From assembly GCA_017506865.1 (NCBI GenBank), contig JAFCMP010000323.1, positions 434,001-498,000 on the forward strand: a stretch of 64,000 nucleotides of DNA, given 5' to 3'. The stretch comes from Tribonema minus. Lineage: Eukaryota; Sar; Xanthophyceae; Tribonematales; Tribonemataceae. Shown here piece after piece: positions 10,432 through 21,673 of the stretch. How positions within the stretch are numbered: position 1 is the first letter of the stretch; each line of letters starts with the position of its first letter. The notes under the pieces were generated by a model. It was not told where the DNA came from. It saw nothing but the letters and a program-made list of their open reading frames with translations, and made no database searches. The translations under genes were made by a program, and so were the position numbers.

Positions 10432-11169
10432 ATGGCGGAAGCAAACAACACCGTTCACGCATCGCCTGTGGGCCTCAAGGTGCCCTCGGTGGGCAGCCCT
10501 CTGTACGCCAAGGCTACCGCTGTGTTGCACAAGATGGAGCAGAGGCTGGTCGTCAGCCCCAGGGAGTTTGGTGCCCTCTACGTGCTTCTCGGGCTGCCGG
10601 CAAAGCGCCTGGTGAAGCTGGGACTAGTTTCCCGTCACGATATGGTGCAGGAGATGCAGGCGCAAGCCCCTACGGAGGACCATTCCACGGACTCGGACCG
10701 GCGTCGAGCTGATCTACCAGACGAGGTGGTCGCCGCCCTGACAGCCTTGCGCGTCTCCGACCGTCGGCCAGCTGCAGCCGCAACTGCCCCAGCAATTCAG
10801 CCAGAAGCACCTGGCCCAATTCGCCGGCTGTTGCTTCTAAGGTCCGGCCTCGACGTGCCTTCCACCCAAATTGCGCTCGTTTTACGTGCGCTGGAGGCCT
10901 CCCCACAGCTCCTGGTCAAGAGAGGGCTGCTGCCTCAGCAGGCGTTGCATCAGGCGCGGCAGGAGTGCCGCCTCACACCCATACCGCCGCTGAGGCGGCA
11001 GCAGCGATTCCGCCGCCTGCCCGGCGACGGCGCTGCCACCGTCGATCTGCGCAGCCAGCTGGCGAGGGGTACAGCCAGAAGGTGGACCGCTGAGGATCTA
11101 GATGGCCCAGAGATGCCGCCCTTCAGCCCCCTGCTAGCGCGTAGCTTCCGCAGCTTTGCAGATTTGTAG
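10432..11169 (+). CDS. Unrecognised protein, tandem paralogue B (245 aa)
   Basis: Intronless, with an ATG at 10432. It is collinear with paralogue A. The first unit (LYAKA.AVLHK...R, then LLGLP.KRLV.LGLVS) and the second unit (G.D.PSTQ.AL.LRALEAS, then LLV.RGLLP) are the best conserved parts, and the Pro/Arg C-terminal block and VDLRS motif are shared. The linker between units is longer and unrelated in sequence, which suggests selection on the two units but not the linker. Paralogue B has an extra tail (LLARSFRSFADL). Orientation and spacing fit a simple tandem gene duplication. Function is unknown. Confidence 0.75.
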   Translation: MAEANNTVHASPVGLKVPSVGSPLYAKATAVLHKMEQRLVVSPREFGALYVLLGLPAKRLVKLGLVSRHDMVQEMQAQAPTEDHSTDSDRRRADLPDEVVAALTALRVSDRRPAAAATAPAIQPEAPGPIRRLLLLRSGLDVPSTQIALVLRALEASPQLLVKRGLLPQQALHQARQECRLTPIPPLRRQQRFRRLPGDGAATVDLRSQLARGTARRWTAEDLDGPEMPPFSPLLARSFRSFADL

Positions 11170-11803
11170 TCAGAGAAAGCGCGACCCGCATTTCGCAGTG
11201 AAAGCATATTGCAGAGCGCAACTGCCCCTTGGGGCATAGTCGGGGCGATGTGTATGTGTGCAGTCAATTTGAAATACCATTAAATTTTGCAGTGTTTGAT
11301 GTCAAGTTTTTTCGGCGGTAAGATCACAGCGCGCCTCGGCGCATAGGGAGGCAAGAACGGGAGGTGCAAGCCTGATTCTGCAGTTGGACGCTTCCAAAGC
11401 TGCCCCGCTCCCCGAATGTCATGTACGGGAACGCCGCAATATGCTTTGGGCCTTCTGCAGTTCAAGCGACTTGCGTGGCTCAGCAAACTCAAGTGTTGTG
11501 TTGACAATTGTCACAGGACGTGATGGCAGGGGCGATGGTGTAGCGCAAGGGTCGGGCAGTGTGCCGCCGTTGCCTACAGTATGGTGTGATCAAATGAGGG
11601 CGGGCAGCTACCAAGGTTTAGATGCACCGCTGATTTGCAAATACAATGAATGCGTTTCTGCCATACAATAAGCTTTTCAAGGTTTTAAACGCTGTTGCTT
11701 GTTGTGAGCTACTGTTTGTCTGCCTGCTACTAGTACGACAGTTGGGCTGCCCTGATGGTGTTCCATCATGCGTTCATACTGCATGCTGTCCTGGTCATAC
11801 AAG
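11170..11803. other. Intergenic up to the LTR element
   Basis: Frames here are short and have no protein-like content. No promoter or RNA gene is evident. Confidence 0.4.
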
Positions 11804-12207
11804 TGATACGAAAAAGCTAGGGGGCAGTATGTGAAGATGTGGGATGTGGGATGAGTGAGATGCTATGTTGAAGCTGACTTTTGGTGAGCAGTTGAGAAAC
11901 AGAGAGGGGTAGAGAGAGAGAGAGCACAGAGACAAGTTAGGGATCACCTGTGTTAATGTAGATGGTCCTCACACCTAGCTGCACAGTCCAATGCTTGGGT
12001 GGGGGGCTTCCCTCAGTCTTGCTCCAGCGAGTTCCAGGAAGAGAAGTGTGACACTCTCAACTCTGGCCACCTAGGGCTAGGGTTAGAACTACAAATGTGA
12101 AGTTGCATACAAACACCTAGAGACATCATATAGGAAGCCCTGGTACTTAGAACTCTCTGATGGCATGTCACCCTTTCAGCCAGGTGCACATACCCAAAGC
12201 CGTAACA
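11804..12207 (-). repeat. 3' LTR (left copy)
   Basis: 404 bp, with TG...CA ends (TGATACG at the left, CCGTAACA at the right). Differs from the right copy at roughly 8-10 positions. Includes a GA-rich stretch and a TAGGGTTAG-like segment. Confidence 0.93.
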
Positions 12208-12220
12208 ACTCCCCCTTCCT
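12208..12220 (-). promoter_or_regulatory. Polypurine tract of the LTR element
   Basis: On the minus strand GGAAGGGGGAG abuts the 3' LTR. This is the expected primer site for plus-strand synthesis and confirms the element's orientation. Confidence 0.8.
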
Positions 12221-12479
12221 AGACACAACTCCGTCCTCGGAGCTGTCCCAGGTTCTAACATGAGAGAGATGCACGAATCAGGTCAACGTTCCAGGCCCAC
12301 CCAACACACCGCTATGCTTCCTATGCAGAAGGCTATGCTGCACAGGACGGCTGTGTCGGACCTACTGCGGGACCCCGCCCAGTCCACGCAGCACTGTCAC
12401 TGAGCCTATAGCTGGCTCATGTGACGGCCGTTGAGCTGTTGGCAATGGCCTACATGACCCTAACCTAAGCGCTAGGTCA

Positions 12480-14965
12480 CTAACTGGAGTCATCAACAGC
12501 TATCGGCTCCGCCTCAGTCGCGGCTGCCGCCAGCTTGTTGTTGAGGATGTTCCATGCTGAGCGTCTGGCCAGCTTTGGCTGAGACTCGCCCTCGCCCGCT
12601 GTGTAATAGCCAGGCCTCAACACAACCGTGCGTGGCTGTGACTCTCCGTTGAACAAAACCTCAAAGGTGAACTTGCTGTGCCGCGGCATGTATTTGACCA
12701 GCTTGCCGCGCGACCAGCCAGTTGACTCCGAGTGATAGCGCACCACCTCGCCCTCGTAGTTGGCGCCAAAATCAGATGGTATGATGGGACTAGTGACTAG
12801 CGTCAACACCGGTTGGCTCGTCGTAATGCCACTGCGCTCTGCCCGGTGCTTGACTGCTTGAGCCAGCGCTACTGCCTGTTTGACATCGGTCTTGGTCATG
12901 TCCTCCCACACTCCATCGTCGTAGCGCGCCCGCCAATATGGCTTGAGGTAGCCGTCTATGCGCCCCCAGATGTATGTGAGCGGTGCGTCGCGCGGCTTGT
13001 GCTCTCGCACTACCTCTGTACCGCGTGGGAAGATTGCCAGCGCTGCATCGCGCTCCAACTGAGCAGATGGCTTAGCTTCCGGTCGCTGAGCGTATGCAAA
13101 CTGCTCACTCTCTGGGCGCAGCTCATACAGAGCATGAAAAGTGTCTAGCGTCCAAGGTGTCACAATCTCAAGCATTGCGTCCTCGCAGACCCATTCGCTC
13201 AGTTGACCGTCACGCCTGAGCCACCTGTAATCCCAGGTGCCATTCGGGTTGGCCCGCCTGTCGTGAATGGTATACACCTGCTCATCCACGTCAAGATCCG
13301 CCAACTGTTCGCCTGTGAGCCTTGCGTGCACTGTGCCCTTGGACGTCAAGTGATCTGGCCGCCGGTGAAAGGGCTTCATGTTGGAAACGTGGACTATGGT
13401 GTGTCTCACTCTCCTGCCCATCGTGCGCGCCGAGAATGAAAGCCCTGACTTGGTGGCCTGCATCAGCTGCCATGGCCCCGAGTACTTGGGATCTAGCTTG
13501 CGACCCCTGCCTGGCACCGGTTGCTGCTCGATCATGACCAAATCTCCCACCGAGTAGCTGACCGTGCGCCGCACATCGCGATTACGCTGCTCTATGCGCT
13601 CACGTCTGATGCCATACGCCTCGTCAATGACGCGCTGCGCCACCTCTATGTGAGTCAGGCGCTCCTGTATCTCGCTGAGCAGATCACCTCTGTGCTCCAC
13701 ATTGCCGAACGCCTCTAGTGGAATAGCTGCCTCCCGGCCATGCACACAATAGTATGGCGTCAAGCCCGTCTCTGTGCGCGGTGATGTTCTGAGCGCGTAT
13801 TGCACAGTCTCCAGGCCCTTGTGCCAGTTGATTTGTTGATCTGACACCCAGAGCTGTAGTGCTGCAAGAACACGCCGGTTCATGCGCTCTGCTACCCCAT
13901 TGGCTTGTGGGTGGTACGCAGATGTCTCCACCTTGTTGACCATGAAGAGCCGGCACAAGTCAGCAATGACTGCTGCCACAAACTCCTTGCCTTGGTCTGA
14001 AATCAGCTGCTCTGGCATCTGCCAATGTGCAGAAACAGCCTGTATAGTATGTCCGCCACTGTGGTTGCCTCCTTGTCCTTCGTGGCGTACAGCCATACAT
14101 ACCCGCTGCGCGCGTCTACTACAACGAGTATGTACACGTGGCCGGCCGACGACTTGACGGGTGCTTGAAGGAAGTCCACGTGTACGCGTTGGTAGACGTG
14201 TGTGGGCTCGATCACCAACTGCACATACCGACTTGAAGTTGAAGACTTGCGCTTCTGGCACGCTACGCAGCTGATGACGTACTGCCTGACATCAGCGCTC
14301 ATACCTGGCCAGTACAAACGCTCAGCAATCCTGATCAACGTTGCGCCCACACCGCCGTGCGCCGCGCTTGCGTCGTCATGGCCAAGTCTGAGCACCAATG
14401 GCCTGAGCACTGATGGTGTCACCCACTGTAGCAGCATCTTGCCACGCTTAGGCTTGCTAACTGCGCAATGTAGAAGCAGGCCGTCGTCCTCAGTGGTGTA
14501 CAACTCCCTGCACATCAAGTGCATAGCCAACTCCTTGTCACGGGGCAGCCCACTCTGATCCAATGCCCTCGTGACCGCCTGGCAGAAAGCATCGCGCCTC
14601 TGCATCTCCAAAAAGACTTCCCTGCTGAGCATCGCTGGCGTAGGTGGGGCATCACCGCCCGCCGCAGCCTCCACGACGCCCGCTGCGTCCGTGTCCGGCC
14701 TAGGAGCTGTCATCTTGCGCCTGCTATTACGCCTGTCGCCTGACGGCTCTTCCTCCTGACCATCAAGTGTCGTTGCACATGCCTCTGGATCTGACACGTG
14801 CACACCTGAGTCTGCTGCGCCAGCTGTCAAGTCAGTGCTCAATGAGCTCTTGCGCCTCCGTTTTGAACCTGTGCCGCCTGTCGCGTCAGCGCTCATCACA
14901 TGGGCAAGCGTACGCTTCCTGACCGCCGTCATCGCGGTGTCAGCGCTCACTGCATCAGTGCTCAC
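12480..14965 (-). pseudogene. Integrase region with chromodomain-like tail (fossil part)
   Basis: From upstream to downstream on the minus strand: an HHCC zinc-binding region (H and H near LGHDDASAAHGG, C and C in CVACQ); catalytic-core blocks containing VHVDF, SDQGKEF and NGVAERMNR that carry the D, D and E positions; a basic GPWQLM-type block; and a chromodomain-like stretch (WDYRW, WVCEDAML). This is the integrase organisation of Ty3/gypsy elements. Part of the same broken element. Confidence 0.9.
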
Positions 14966-15319
14966 TGCATTAGTGCGCCTGCGCTTTGCCTTGGCGGTGC
15001 GTAGCTGCGCTAGACCTCCGCTGACGTGCTGTGCCTCGTCGCGCGTCAGTGCGCCTCCATCTTGTGCCAGCTGTTACCTGAGCATCAGCATGCCAGGTAA
15101 ATGACTCTGGCGACGCAAACAACGTGACGTTGCCCTCGCAGTCTGGGGCCGGCACGTCATCTTCCTCTAAAAGCTCCTTGGCCGGCGCAATGCTCATGCT
15201 GAACAAGCGTCCGGCCACTCCTCCGCTCTCGCTCGCTGCTGCCATAACAGCCGCATCGTTGAAGCGGTATGGAAACCCGTGTGGCGCCGCTACAGCATAG
15301 CCGTGCAACGTAGGCACTC

Positions 15320-16750
15320 TCACACGCCTTGTTGAGCGCTGCTGCGCACAGTCTGACCTTGCTGAGCGCCGTTGCACGCGCTGTCCGCAGTCACATGCTG
15401 ATCATCAGCAAATTTGACCCCAGATGGCGGCGCGTTGAAGCATGGCACTGCATCTGACCAACCCTCATCAGCATGCCAGTACTCCTTTGGCGCGTCAAGC
15501 TCCGCTTGTGTTGGCAGCCGTGAAAGGCCGTCTGCATTGCCATTGTGCTTGCCAGATCTGTGCTGCACGGTGACGTCATACTCCATGACTCGCATCGCCC
15601 AACGCAGCAACTTGCCATTGTGGTCCTGTAGTGTAAGTAACCACCTGAGCGCTGCTGAATCTGTGACCACCGTGACTGGACACCCCCAGATGTATGGCCG
15701 GAAGTGGTTGAGCGACAACACCACCGCTAAGCACTCTAGCGCTGTTGCCCCCATGTTGGCGTCTTGCTCGCTGTTGAGCTTGCTGAAGTAGCCAACAACT
15801 ACCTCTCTGACCTCCTCCCCCTTTTCAAGGCGGCGACGTCCCGTCGTCGTGCAAGGTTGCGCTTGCGCTTCTAGCTCCGTCAGTGGCCTGAACTGCGTGA
15901 GTACACCCGCGCATGCTGTTTTGGAAGCATCCGTGTACAGCACAAACGGCAACGAGAAGTCTGGGTGCATGACCAGTGTGGCGCCGCACATAGCCTCCTT
16001 CAGCCGCTGGTACGCGCGTTGTCGCGTGGCATCCCACAGCAGGTGCGAGTTCTTGTCTTTGGTGAGCTCGACGATGGGCGCCGCCAGTTTACTGAAGTCT
16101 TTGATGTAGCGCCTGTAGTGATTGAAGCAGCCCATGACGGTCTGCACCAATCTCTTGTCTGGCTTGCCCCTGCTGTCTACTGGAGGTGCCATGCCTAGCA
16201 TTGCCTTCACCTTGTCAGGATCTGGTCTAGCTCCGCCTGCGCCAACAATGTGCCCGAGAAACTTGACCTCCTCGCGGAACAGCTGGCACTTGTGTCTGGC
16301 AACGCTCATGCCGGCGGCATCAATCCTCCCCAGCACATCGTCAAGCTGCTTGATGTGCGCCTCAAGGGAACTGGTGTAAATTAGCACATCGTCGATGTAC
16401 ACCATCGCGTGCACTCCAAGCGCCTCGCCTAGCACCTGGTGCACGAGCCGTGTGAACTGTGCCGGCAGGTTGACCAAGCCAAAAGGCGCCACCGTGTACT
16501 GGTACAACGCACCGTTGGGCAGTCGAAACGCGGTCTTGGGCTTGGCGTCCTCTGAGAGTGGGATCTGGTAGTACCCGGCCGCCAAGTCGAGCGTTGACAT
16601 GACTGATGCTCCGCGCAGCTTCTGCAGCATGTCGTCTATGTTGCCAATACCATGACTGTCGCGCTTGGTCACTGAGTTGAGTTTGCGAAAGTCAACGCAA
16701 AACCGAATCTTGTCGTTCTGCTGCACAAGCACTGGGTTGCAGGCCCAAGG
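15320..16750 (-). pseudogene. Reverse transcriptase and RNase H region (fossil part)
   Basis: Contains the RT blocks FCVDFRKLN, STLDLAAGYYQIPL, the catalytic YIDD, and FLGHIVG, followed by an RNase H domain with LYTDAS and VVTDSAALRW. The order and spacing are typical of Ty3/gypsy pol. Part of the same broken element. Confidence 0.93.
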
Positions 16751-16759
16751 GCTAGTTGA

Positions 16760-17802
16760 AACTTCAACATGGCCCGTTCTAGCATCGCCTTAACCCATTG
16801 CATGATGTACTCAGCCTCCTTCTGAGCCCAATGCCTGGCCTTGTCCGCCATTGGTGCCGCGTCGCCGGTATCTATGTCAATCTCCGTCAGGTGCGTCCGG
16901 CGTGGGTTCTTCGGGTCCTTCGCAAACACTGAGCGATGCGCACGCAGCACCCGAAGTACCTCGTCAACTAGCAACTCGCCGTCTAGCGCCTTTTCTCGCA
17001 GCATGGGATTGACCTCGCCGTCCACCATGAGCATCTCGCGCAACTCCTCGTCAGTGCACAGGTCATCCTGTTGCACCTGCGCGCCTTGCTCGCTTGGAGT
17101 CACTGGTGACGCTCCATTGGTGGTACTAGCCTCTGGTGACGTTCCACTGGTCGTGCCTGTGTCTGGTGACGCTCTGTTGTTCGTGTCTGTGTCTGGTGAC
17201 GCTCCATTGGCAGCGCATGCCGCTGGTGACGCTCCGTGGCTCACGCCTGTTTCTGGTGATGCTCCGGTAGATGCCGTCGCTGAGCGTTGTGGTTCAAAGT
17301 GCTTGGCGAGCCCCTTTTGCAACCCGTCCGCCATTACGGCGTCAGACTGCATGCGATATGCGGTGGCTACTGCTGCCAGTTGCGCGCGCGGGTCTGGCTC
17401 CGCTTCTGCTGCGCGCATCAGCCAATCTTGAAGTAGCCCAACACTGGCATCCTTCAAATCACCTATTTCTCCATCCTGCGCTGGACGTACGCTGCCGATG
17501 TGGGTATTGCGCCGTATCAAAAGTGGCATTATTGAAGTATTGACCACTTTGGCGTGCACTACATTTGCCGATGCTACGCGCACTGCCGCTAGCGCCACAC
17601 GCGCGCCGCGCTGTGTCAGATCCTCAATGACCTGAGTGGTGCCTGGCACAAACACACCGTCATACTCCGACACTCCCTCCAGTTTTGGGTGCAAGCTCAT
17701 CTCTAAAATCTGTTCTTCAAAGGGCGCTATGACAAAGTCCTCTGTGAGCCTTGCAGCCCTATGCTGAGGTGCTGAAACTGCTGCCTCTGTAGGGGTATTC
17801 AA
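16760..17802 (-). pseudogene. Linker between protease and RT with 30 bp tandem repeats (fossil part)
   Basis: The central part (about 17100-17275) consists of six 30 bp units encoding (T/S)(N/G)G(A/T)SP-type decapeptides, flanked by less repetitive sequence leading into the RT. Such repeat-rich linkers are a feature of this copy, not of the family in general. Confidence 0.75.
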
Positions 17803-17844
17803 TGACCCACGGCGCTTAATCTCACCAAGTGCCGCAGCTGCATC

Positions 17845-18729
17845 TCAAGCAGTCACCATAGGTGCAACTGGTCCACTGGCTCCAAGCGGCGCAAAAGTTG
17901 GCTTGCCAGTCTCATATGATATGACCGAGCCAAACTTCACAAAGAATCCAGTGCCTAGGATGCCATCCAGGCCTGGCAGCTCCACAATGAAGCACCTATG
18001 CTGGCACTGCTTACCCCCGAACTGTAACCATAGGGTCACCGCGCCAAGAATGGGGATGGACTTGCGCGTGTCAGCGAGCTCTATGACAGTGGGATCGAGC
18101 CTCTCCAGACGGCATCTAGCTCCAGCTGGCAAGCTTTCAGCTTGCTTGCAAGACAGCAGCGTGATGTCAGCGCCGGTGTCCACGAACATCTTCAAGCCGC
18201 GCTCCATGACAGCGCGCTCGCTGCTCTTGCGCTGGTCGCCGCACAGGCGCCACATGGTGTGCACAAAACCCCGGCTCTGCCAGCCATTAGAATCTGTGTC
18301 TCCAGCGTCGGCGCTCGCGCCGAACTTGAACACCTTGCTGGTGTCATGCGCGGCATCAGTGCGCACGCTCTGGTCATTTGCCATCTGGCATCGTGCAGGT
18401 GTCGTCTGGCACCCTTCTCTGGCCACCTGGCGTCTTGCAGGCGTTGTCTGACACCCTTCTCTGGCCACCTGGCGTCTTGCAGGTGTTGTCTGGCACCCCT
18501 CTCTGGCGTTCTGGCCACTGGTCTCTCTGATGTCTCTGGCGCCACCATTGCCCTCCCACCCTGGCTCCATTCTGTCGTCCTCATCGCTCATGCCGGCAGC
18601 TGCGCTGCGCATTGCAGCCGCGCAAACCGCCTGTACATCACTAGCATCTGGCCAACTGGCGTCAATGAGTCGTGCTTCCCCATCATCACTCTCCTTGATG
18701 CGGTGGCCGTACTCTTGCGGCGCCTCCAA
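17845..18729 (-). pseudogene. Aspartic protease region (fossil part)
   Basis: Carries the retropepsin motif FVDTGADITLLS and, about 70 residues later, ILGTGFF, both expected for a retroviral-type protease. It is preceded by three near-identical 42 bp repeats (about 18385-18510) encoding AREGCQTTPARRQV-type units. No nucleocapsid zinc knuckle is evident. Confidence 0.85.
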
Positions 18730-19528
18730 AATGGGTCAGAGACACGCCCGTTGTTGCGCCTGACTTCCGGGCCTGGCATGATGTAGTCTCTGCTCCTCTA
18801 GTTCGCGTGCGGCTCGTCTCCTGTGTCTGGCGAGTGGGGAATACTACAGTAGGGCTAGGCTTGAGGCGCTGGACCAGTATCAATCAGGCTTTGGGGTGCA
18901 TTCTCAGTTTGGTCGCAGCACACATTGCTTGCGCCATTTGTGTATTCATCTTGTTCGGGCCGCACACTCTCATTTCTGTGGATTTTCTGGCATCATGCAG
19001 GGCTGTCTTGCTCATGCGCCTCCTGCATTCTGGCGGGTGGGGTCAGTCGCGCTTGCCTGCGAGCGAGTATAACCGGCTCCTATCATGCGCCTGTCAAGGC
19101 TCACATGGACATAGGCCACAGTCACATCCTCCAGGGCGCGGTGATGCACAGCTCAACGACTCAACTCGTGCTGAGACTCGTGCTCTTGCAACTGGCTCTC
19201 TGGCTCCTGGCTCCGTGTCATCCCTCCCCCTTTTCTCATGGCTGTGCGCACCCTCCTGGGTGACCGCCGCACCAGCATTGCTTAGGTAGCCACTCCTACC
19301 ATAAGCTCTAGATACGTGAGGCCTCACTTTAGCGGATTTTTCTCTCTGGCACCGCTTTTCTCAGTAACGGTGTGGGATTTGTAGCTCAGCATACCCAGCA
19401 TTCCATGCCCAGTGCACTCGTTAGGCGGTACACGTATCATCGAAGCGACGGGTAGATGCCAGGTTGAAGTTCGCAAAAAACAAGCCAACGAGCACTCGCA
19501 ACGGCAGCGTTAGGGGTGACGAGGCTAG
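18730..19528 (-). other. Leader of the LTR element, no recognisable gag
   Basis: About 800 bp lies between the primer-binding site and the protease region. Its frames show no capsid or zinc-knuckle features. Either gag has been lost or it is too diverged to see. Confidence 0.5.
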
Positions 19529-19544
19529 GTATGATCGGTTGCCA
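19529..19544 (-). promoter_or_regulatory. Putative primer-binding site of the LTR element
   Basis: Two bases inside the 5' LTR the minus strand reads TGGCAACCGATCAT. It begins with the TGG that pairs with a tRNA CCA end. The matching tRNA acceptor would end ...CGGTTGCCA; I cannot say which tRNA that is. Confidence 0.6.
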
Positions 19545-19546
19545 TC

Positions 19547-19950
19547 TGATACGAAAAAGCTAGGGGGTAGTATGTGAAGATGTGTGATGTGGGATGAGTG
19601 AGATGCTAAGTTGAAGCTGACTTTTGGTGAGCAGTTGAGAAACAGAGAGAGGTAGAGAGAGAGAGAGCACAGAGACAAGTTAGGGATCACCTGTGTTAAT
19701 GTAGATGGTCCTCACACCTAGCTGCACAGTCCAATGCTTGGGTGGGGGGCTTCCCTCAGTCTTGCTCCAGCGAGTTCAGGAAGAGAAGTGTGACACTCTC
19801 AACTCTGGCCAGCTAGGGCCTAGGGTTAGAACTACAAATGTGAAGTTGCATACAAACACCTAGAGACATCATATAGGAAGCCCTGGTACCTAGAACTCTC
19901 TGATGGCATGTCACCCTTTCAGCCAGGTGCACATACACAAAGCCGTAACA
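19547..19950 (-). repeat. 5' LTR (right copy)
   Basis: 404 bp, the same TG...CA ends as the left copy. It would hold the element's promoter; no clear TATA box stands out. Confidence 0.93.
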
Positions 19951-20738
19951 AGGCTGATGCTCCAGGAGTAGTACTTGCAGCTTAAATGAATCAAAACGTG
20001 CTTTGCCTGCTGTTGGAGTATGGACACTCCCTGCTTTTTTCAGAATCATCTGGTACGGGAGGCTCCAGGCCCAGCCAGTTCATAATACGTGTCAGGCGTG
20101 TTCTCAGGAGGGGAATGTGCGTTCTTGATTGTTAGTTTCTAGCGCATGTTGGTTCAAGTTGCATGCTTGATTGTTAGTTTCTACCGTATGATGGTTGCAT
20201 GCTGCTTGGTATACCTGATAGCTTCCACTCCAGTTTGGCCAGCACATGTGCACACCGTGGGTGGCGTTGCCTTTCACACTCTTCTGCTACCTTCGCTAGT
20301 CTGCGCAACGCCGCATCTCTAATTACAATGTTGCACAATGCCAGCAAGCAACCAACATGCAGCCGCTAATTTTGAAATCGCACAAGCCAGCACAAGTGTC
20401 AATACGGGGTGGCATGGCGCTCCAGGCAGTCGCGGCAAGCACGTGCAATGCGCACACAGAACCACTATGACCTCGAGCAATGTCGAGCCGTACATTTTGA
20501 GACACCATGACGTCAACATTGAGGCTGTGCACCCAGATGTTATCATTGCCAAGCAATACACGACGTACAACACAATGACGTCAACATTGAGACTGTGCGC
20601 CCTGCCCTTGTCGACGCAACGCTTTGCGGCGCCTGTACGACACTACACTACAGCTTCTGAAATGCGCGTTGCATCAGAATTGCAGTACAGGCAACGAGCT
20701 GCGCTGCATTGGCAACTGTTACGCCTGCGCACGCAAGG
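19951..20738. other. Intergenic; paired TGACGTCA-bearing repeat
   Basis: No gene supported. ATGACGTCAACATTGAG followed by CTGTGC occurs twice, near 20508 and 20576, each with a palindromic TGACGTCA core (the CRE/bZIP consensus). A 20 bp segment (GCATGCTTGATTGTTAGTTT) is partly repeated near 20122-20185. Confidence 0.4.
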
Positions 20739-21673
20739 CTACGCAGTCGGCGCAGCACGAGCTGCGCACAGCCCGTCCCGCAGCTCCTGCGGAATGAGAG
20801 AGTCGTCATCGCAAATCGCGGCTGCAGCAACGCTCCGCGCAACGAGCGCGTGGTGGATCAGGCCGCTCGCGCCGAGCGCCGCTAGCGCCCACTGGCGCCA
20901 TTCCCCGGGAACGCGCCCCGCCAGCGGGATCCTGCCCCACTTGGAACGGTCCCTGATGACGCGCACGCCGGTCGTCACGTCCGCATTTGCGGCGGCGGAA
21001 TAAAAGTCGGTGACCTTGCGCATGAGCGCGGCGCGCTCGGCAATGGCGGCGGCGGCGTCGCGCGGCGGCGGCGGCGTGCGCGCCTGCGCGTACAGGACGT
21101 GCTCCTGCGTGGCGCCTGCGATGAGCACGCGCCGCGCGGGCACCGCGTACCGCCCGTTGAGCACTGCGCTGGCGCGCTGCCGCCGCCGCTGCTGCCGGCG
21201 CTGCTGCCGTCGCCGCTGCTTCCTTGTCTGGCGGCGGCGTCACCTGCGCTGCTGCTGCTGCTGCTGCTGCCATGCACGGCCGCGGCAGCGGCACCGCTAC
21301 CGCCGCCGCCGCTGCTGCTGCTGCTGCTGCTGCTGGCGTTGCTGCTGCTGCCGCCGCTGCTGCCGCCGCCGCCACCGCTGCCGCCGCAGTCGTCGGCGGC
21401 GAGCACGACGCTCTGCCCGCGCACCAACCGCAGCCCCGGTACGCCCGCCAGCGACGGGAACGCCTTTGCGTCAAAGCCAACCGCCAGCACGACCGCATCA
21501 AACCCCCCGTTTTCCCCCTCCACCAAGGCCCCCACAGCGGCTGGCATGAGCCGCTCGCGCACCCCCCCTCTGGTTACTATCGTGTACCCCCGCAGCTGCT
21601 GGTGCAGCCCCAGCGCCGTGCGGCCGCGAGCCTTCGCCGCTCTCAGAGCGGCGCTCGGCCGTGTAAACTTCAA
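20739..21673 (-). CDS. FAD-dependent oxidoreductase (DAO family), C-terminal half
   Basis: Two exons join in frame: 21244-21673 and 20739-21163, with an 80 bp phase-1 intron (GCGCAG|GTGACG to GCGCAG). The product shows the second half of a D-amino-acid-oxidase-type flavoprotein: FDAVVLAVGFDAKAF, then RLVRGQSVVLAAD, VLNGRYAVPARRVLIAGAT, IRDRSKWGRIPLAGRVPG, and LAALGASGLIHHALVARSVA, which is the C-terminal FAD-contacting block. It resembles the plant and bacterial FAD-dependent oxidoreductase group near MnmC. A Gly/Ser/Asn run (about 21250-21400) interrupts the fold before the intron. The N-terminal GxGxxG half is missing: the frame is open upstream of 21673, but only 700 bp separate it from the next gene and no such motif is there. 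It may be truncated, or its 5' exons are unrecognised. Confidence 0.65.

Larger units (their letters stand above)
11804..19950 (-). mobile_element. Ty3/gypsy LTR retrotransposon, broken copy
   Basis: This 8.1 kb element is bounded by two 404 bp LTRs and reads on the minus strand. Order of parts: LTR, primer-binding site, short leader, aspartic protease (motif DTGAD), a repeat-rich linker, reverse transcriptase (YIDD), RNase H (TDAS, TDSAAL), HHCC zinc finger, DDE integrase, a chromodomain-like tail, polypurine tract, LTR. Protease-RT-RNaseH-integrase is the Ty3/gypsy (Metaviridae) order, and the tail suggests a chromovirus-like lineage. No recognisable gag lies in the short stretch before the protease. 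The coding region is broken in about four places. The LTRs are about 98% alike by eye, so the insertion is fairly young. ACAAG occurs at both outer edges but overlaps the LTR end, so the target duplication is uncertain. Confidence 0.95.
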
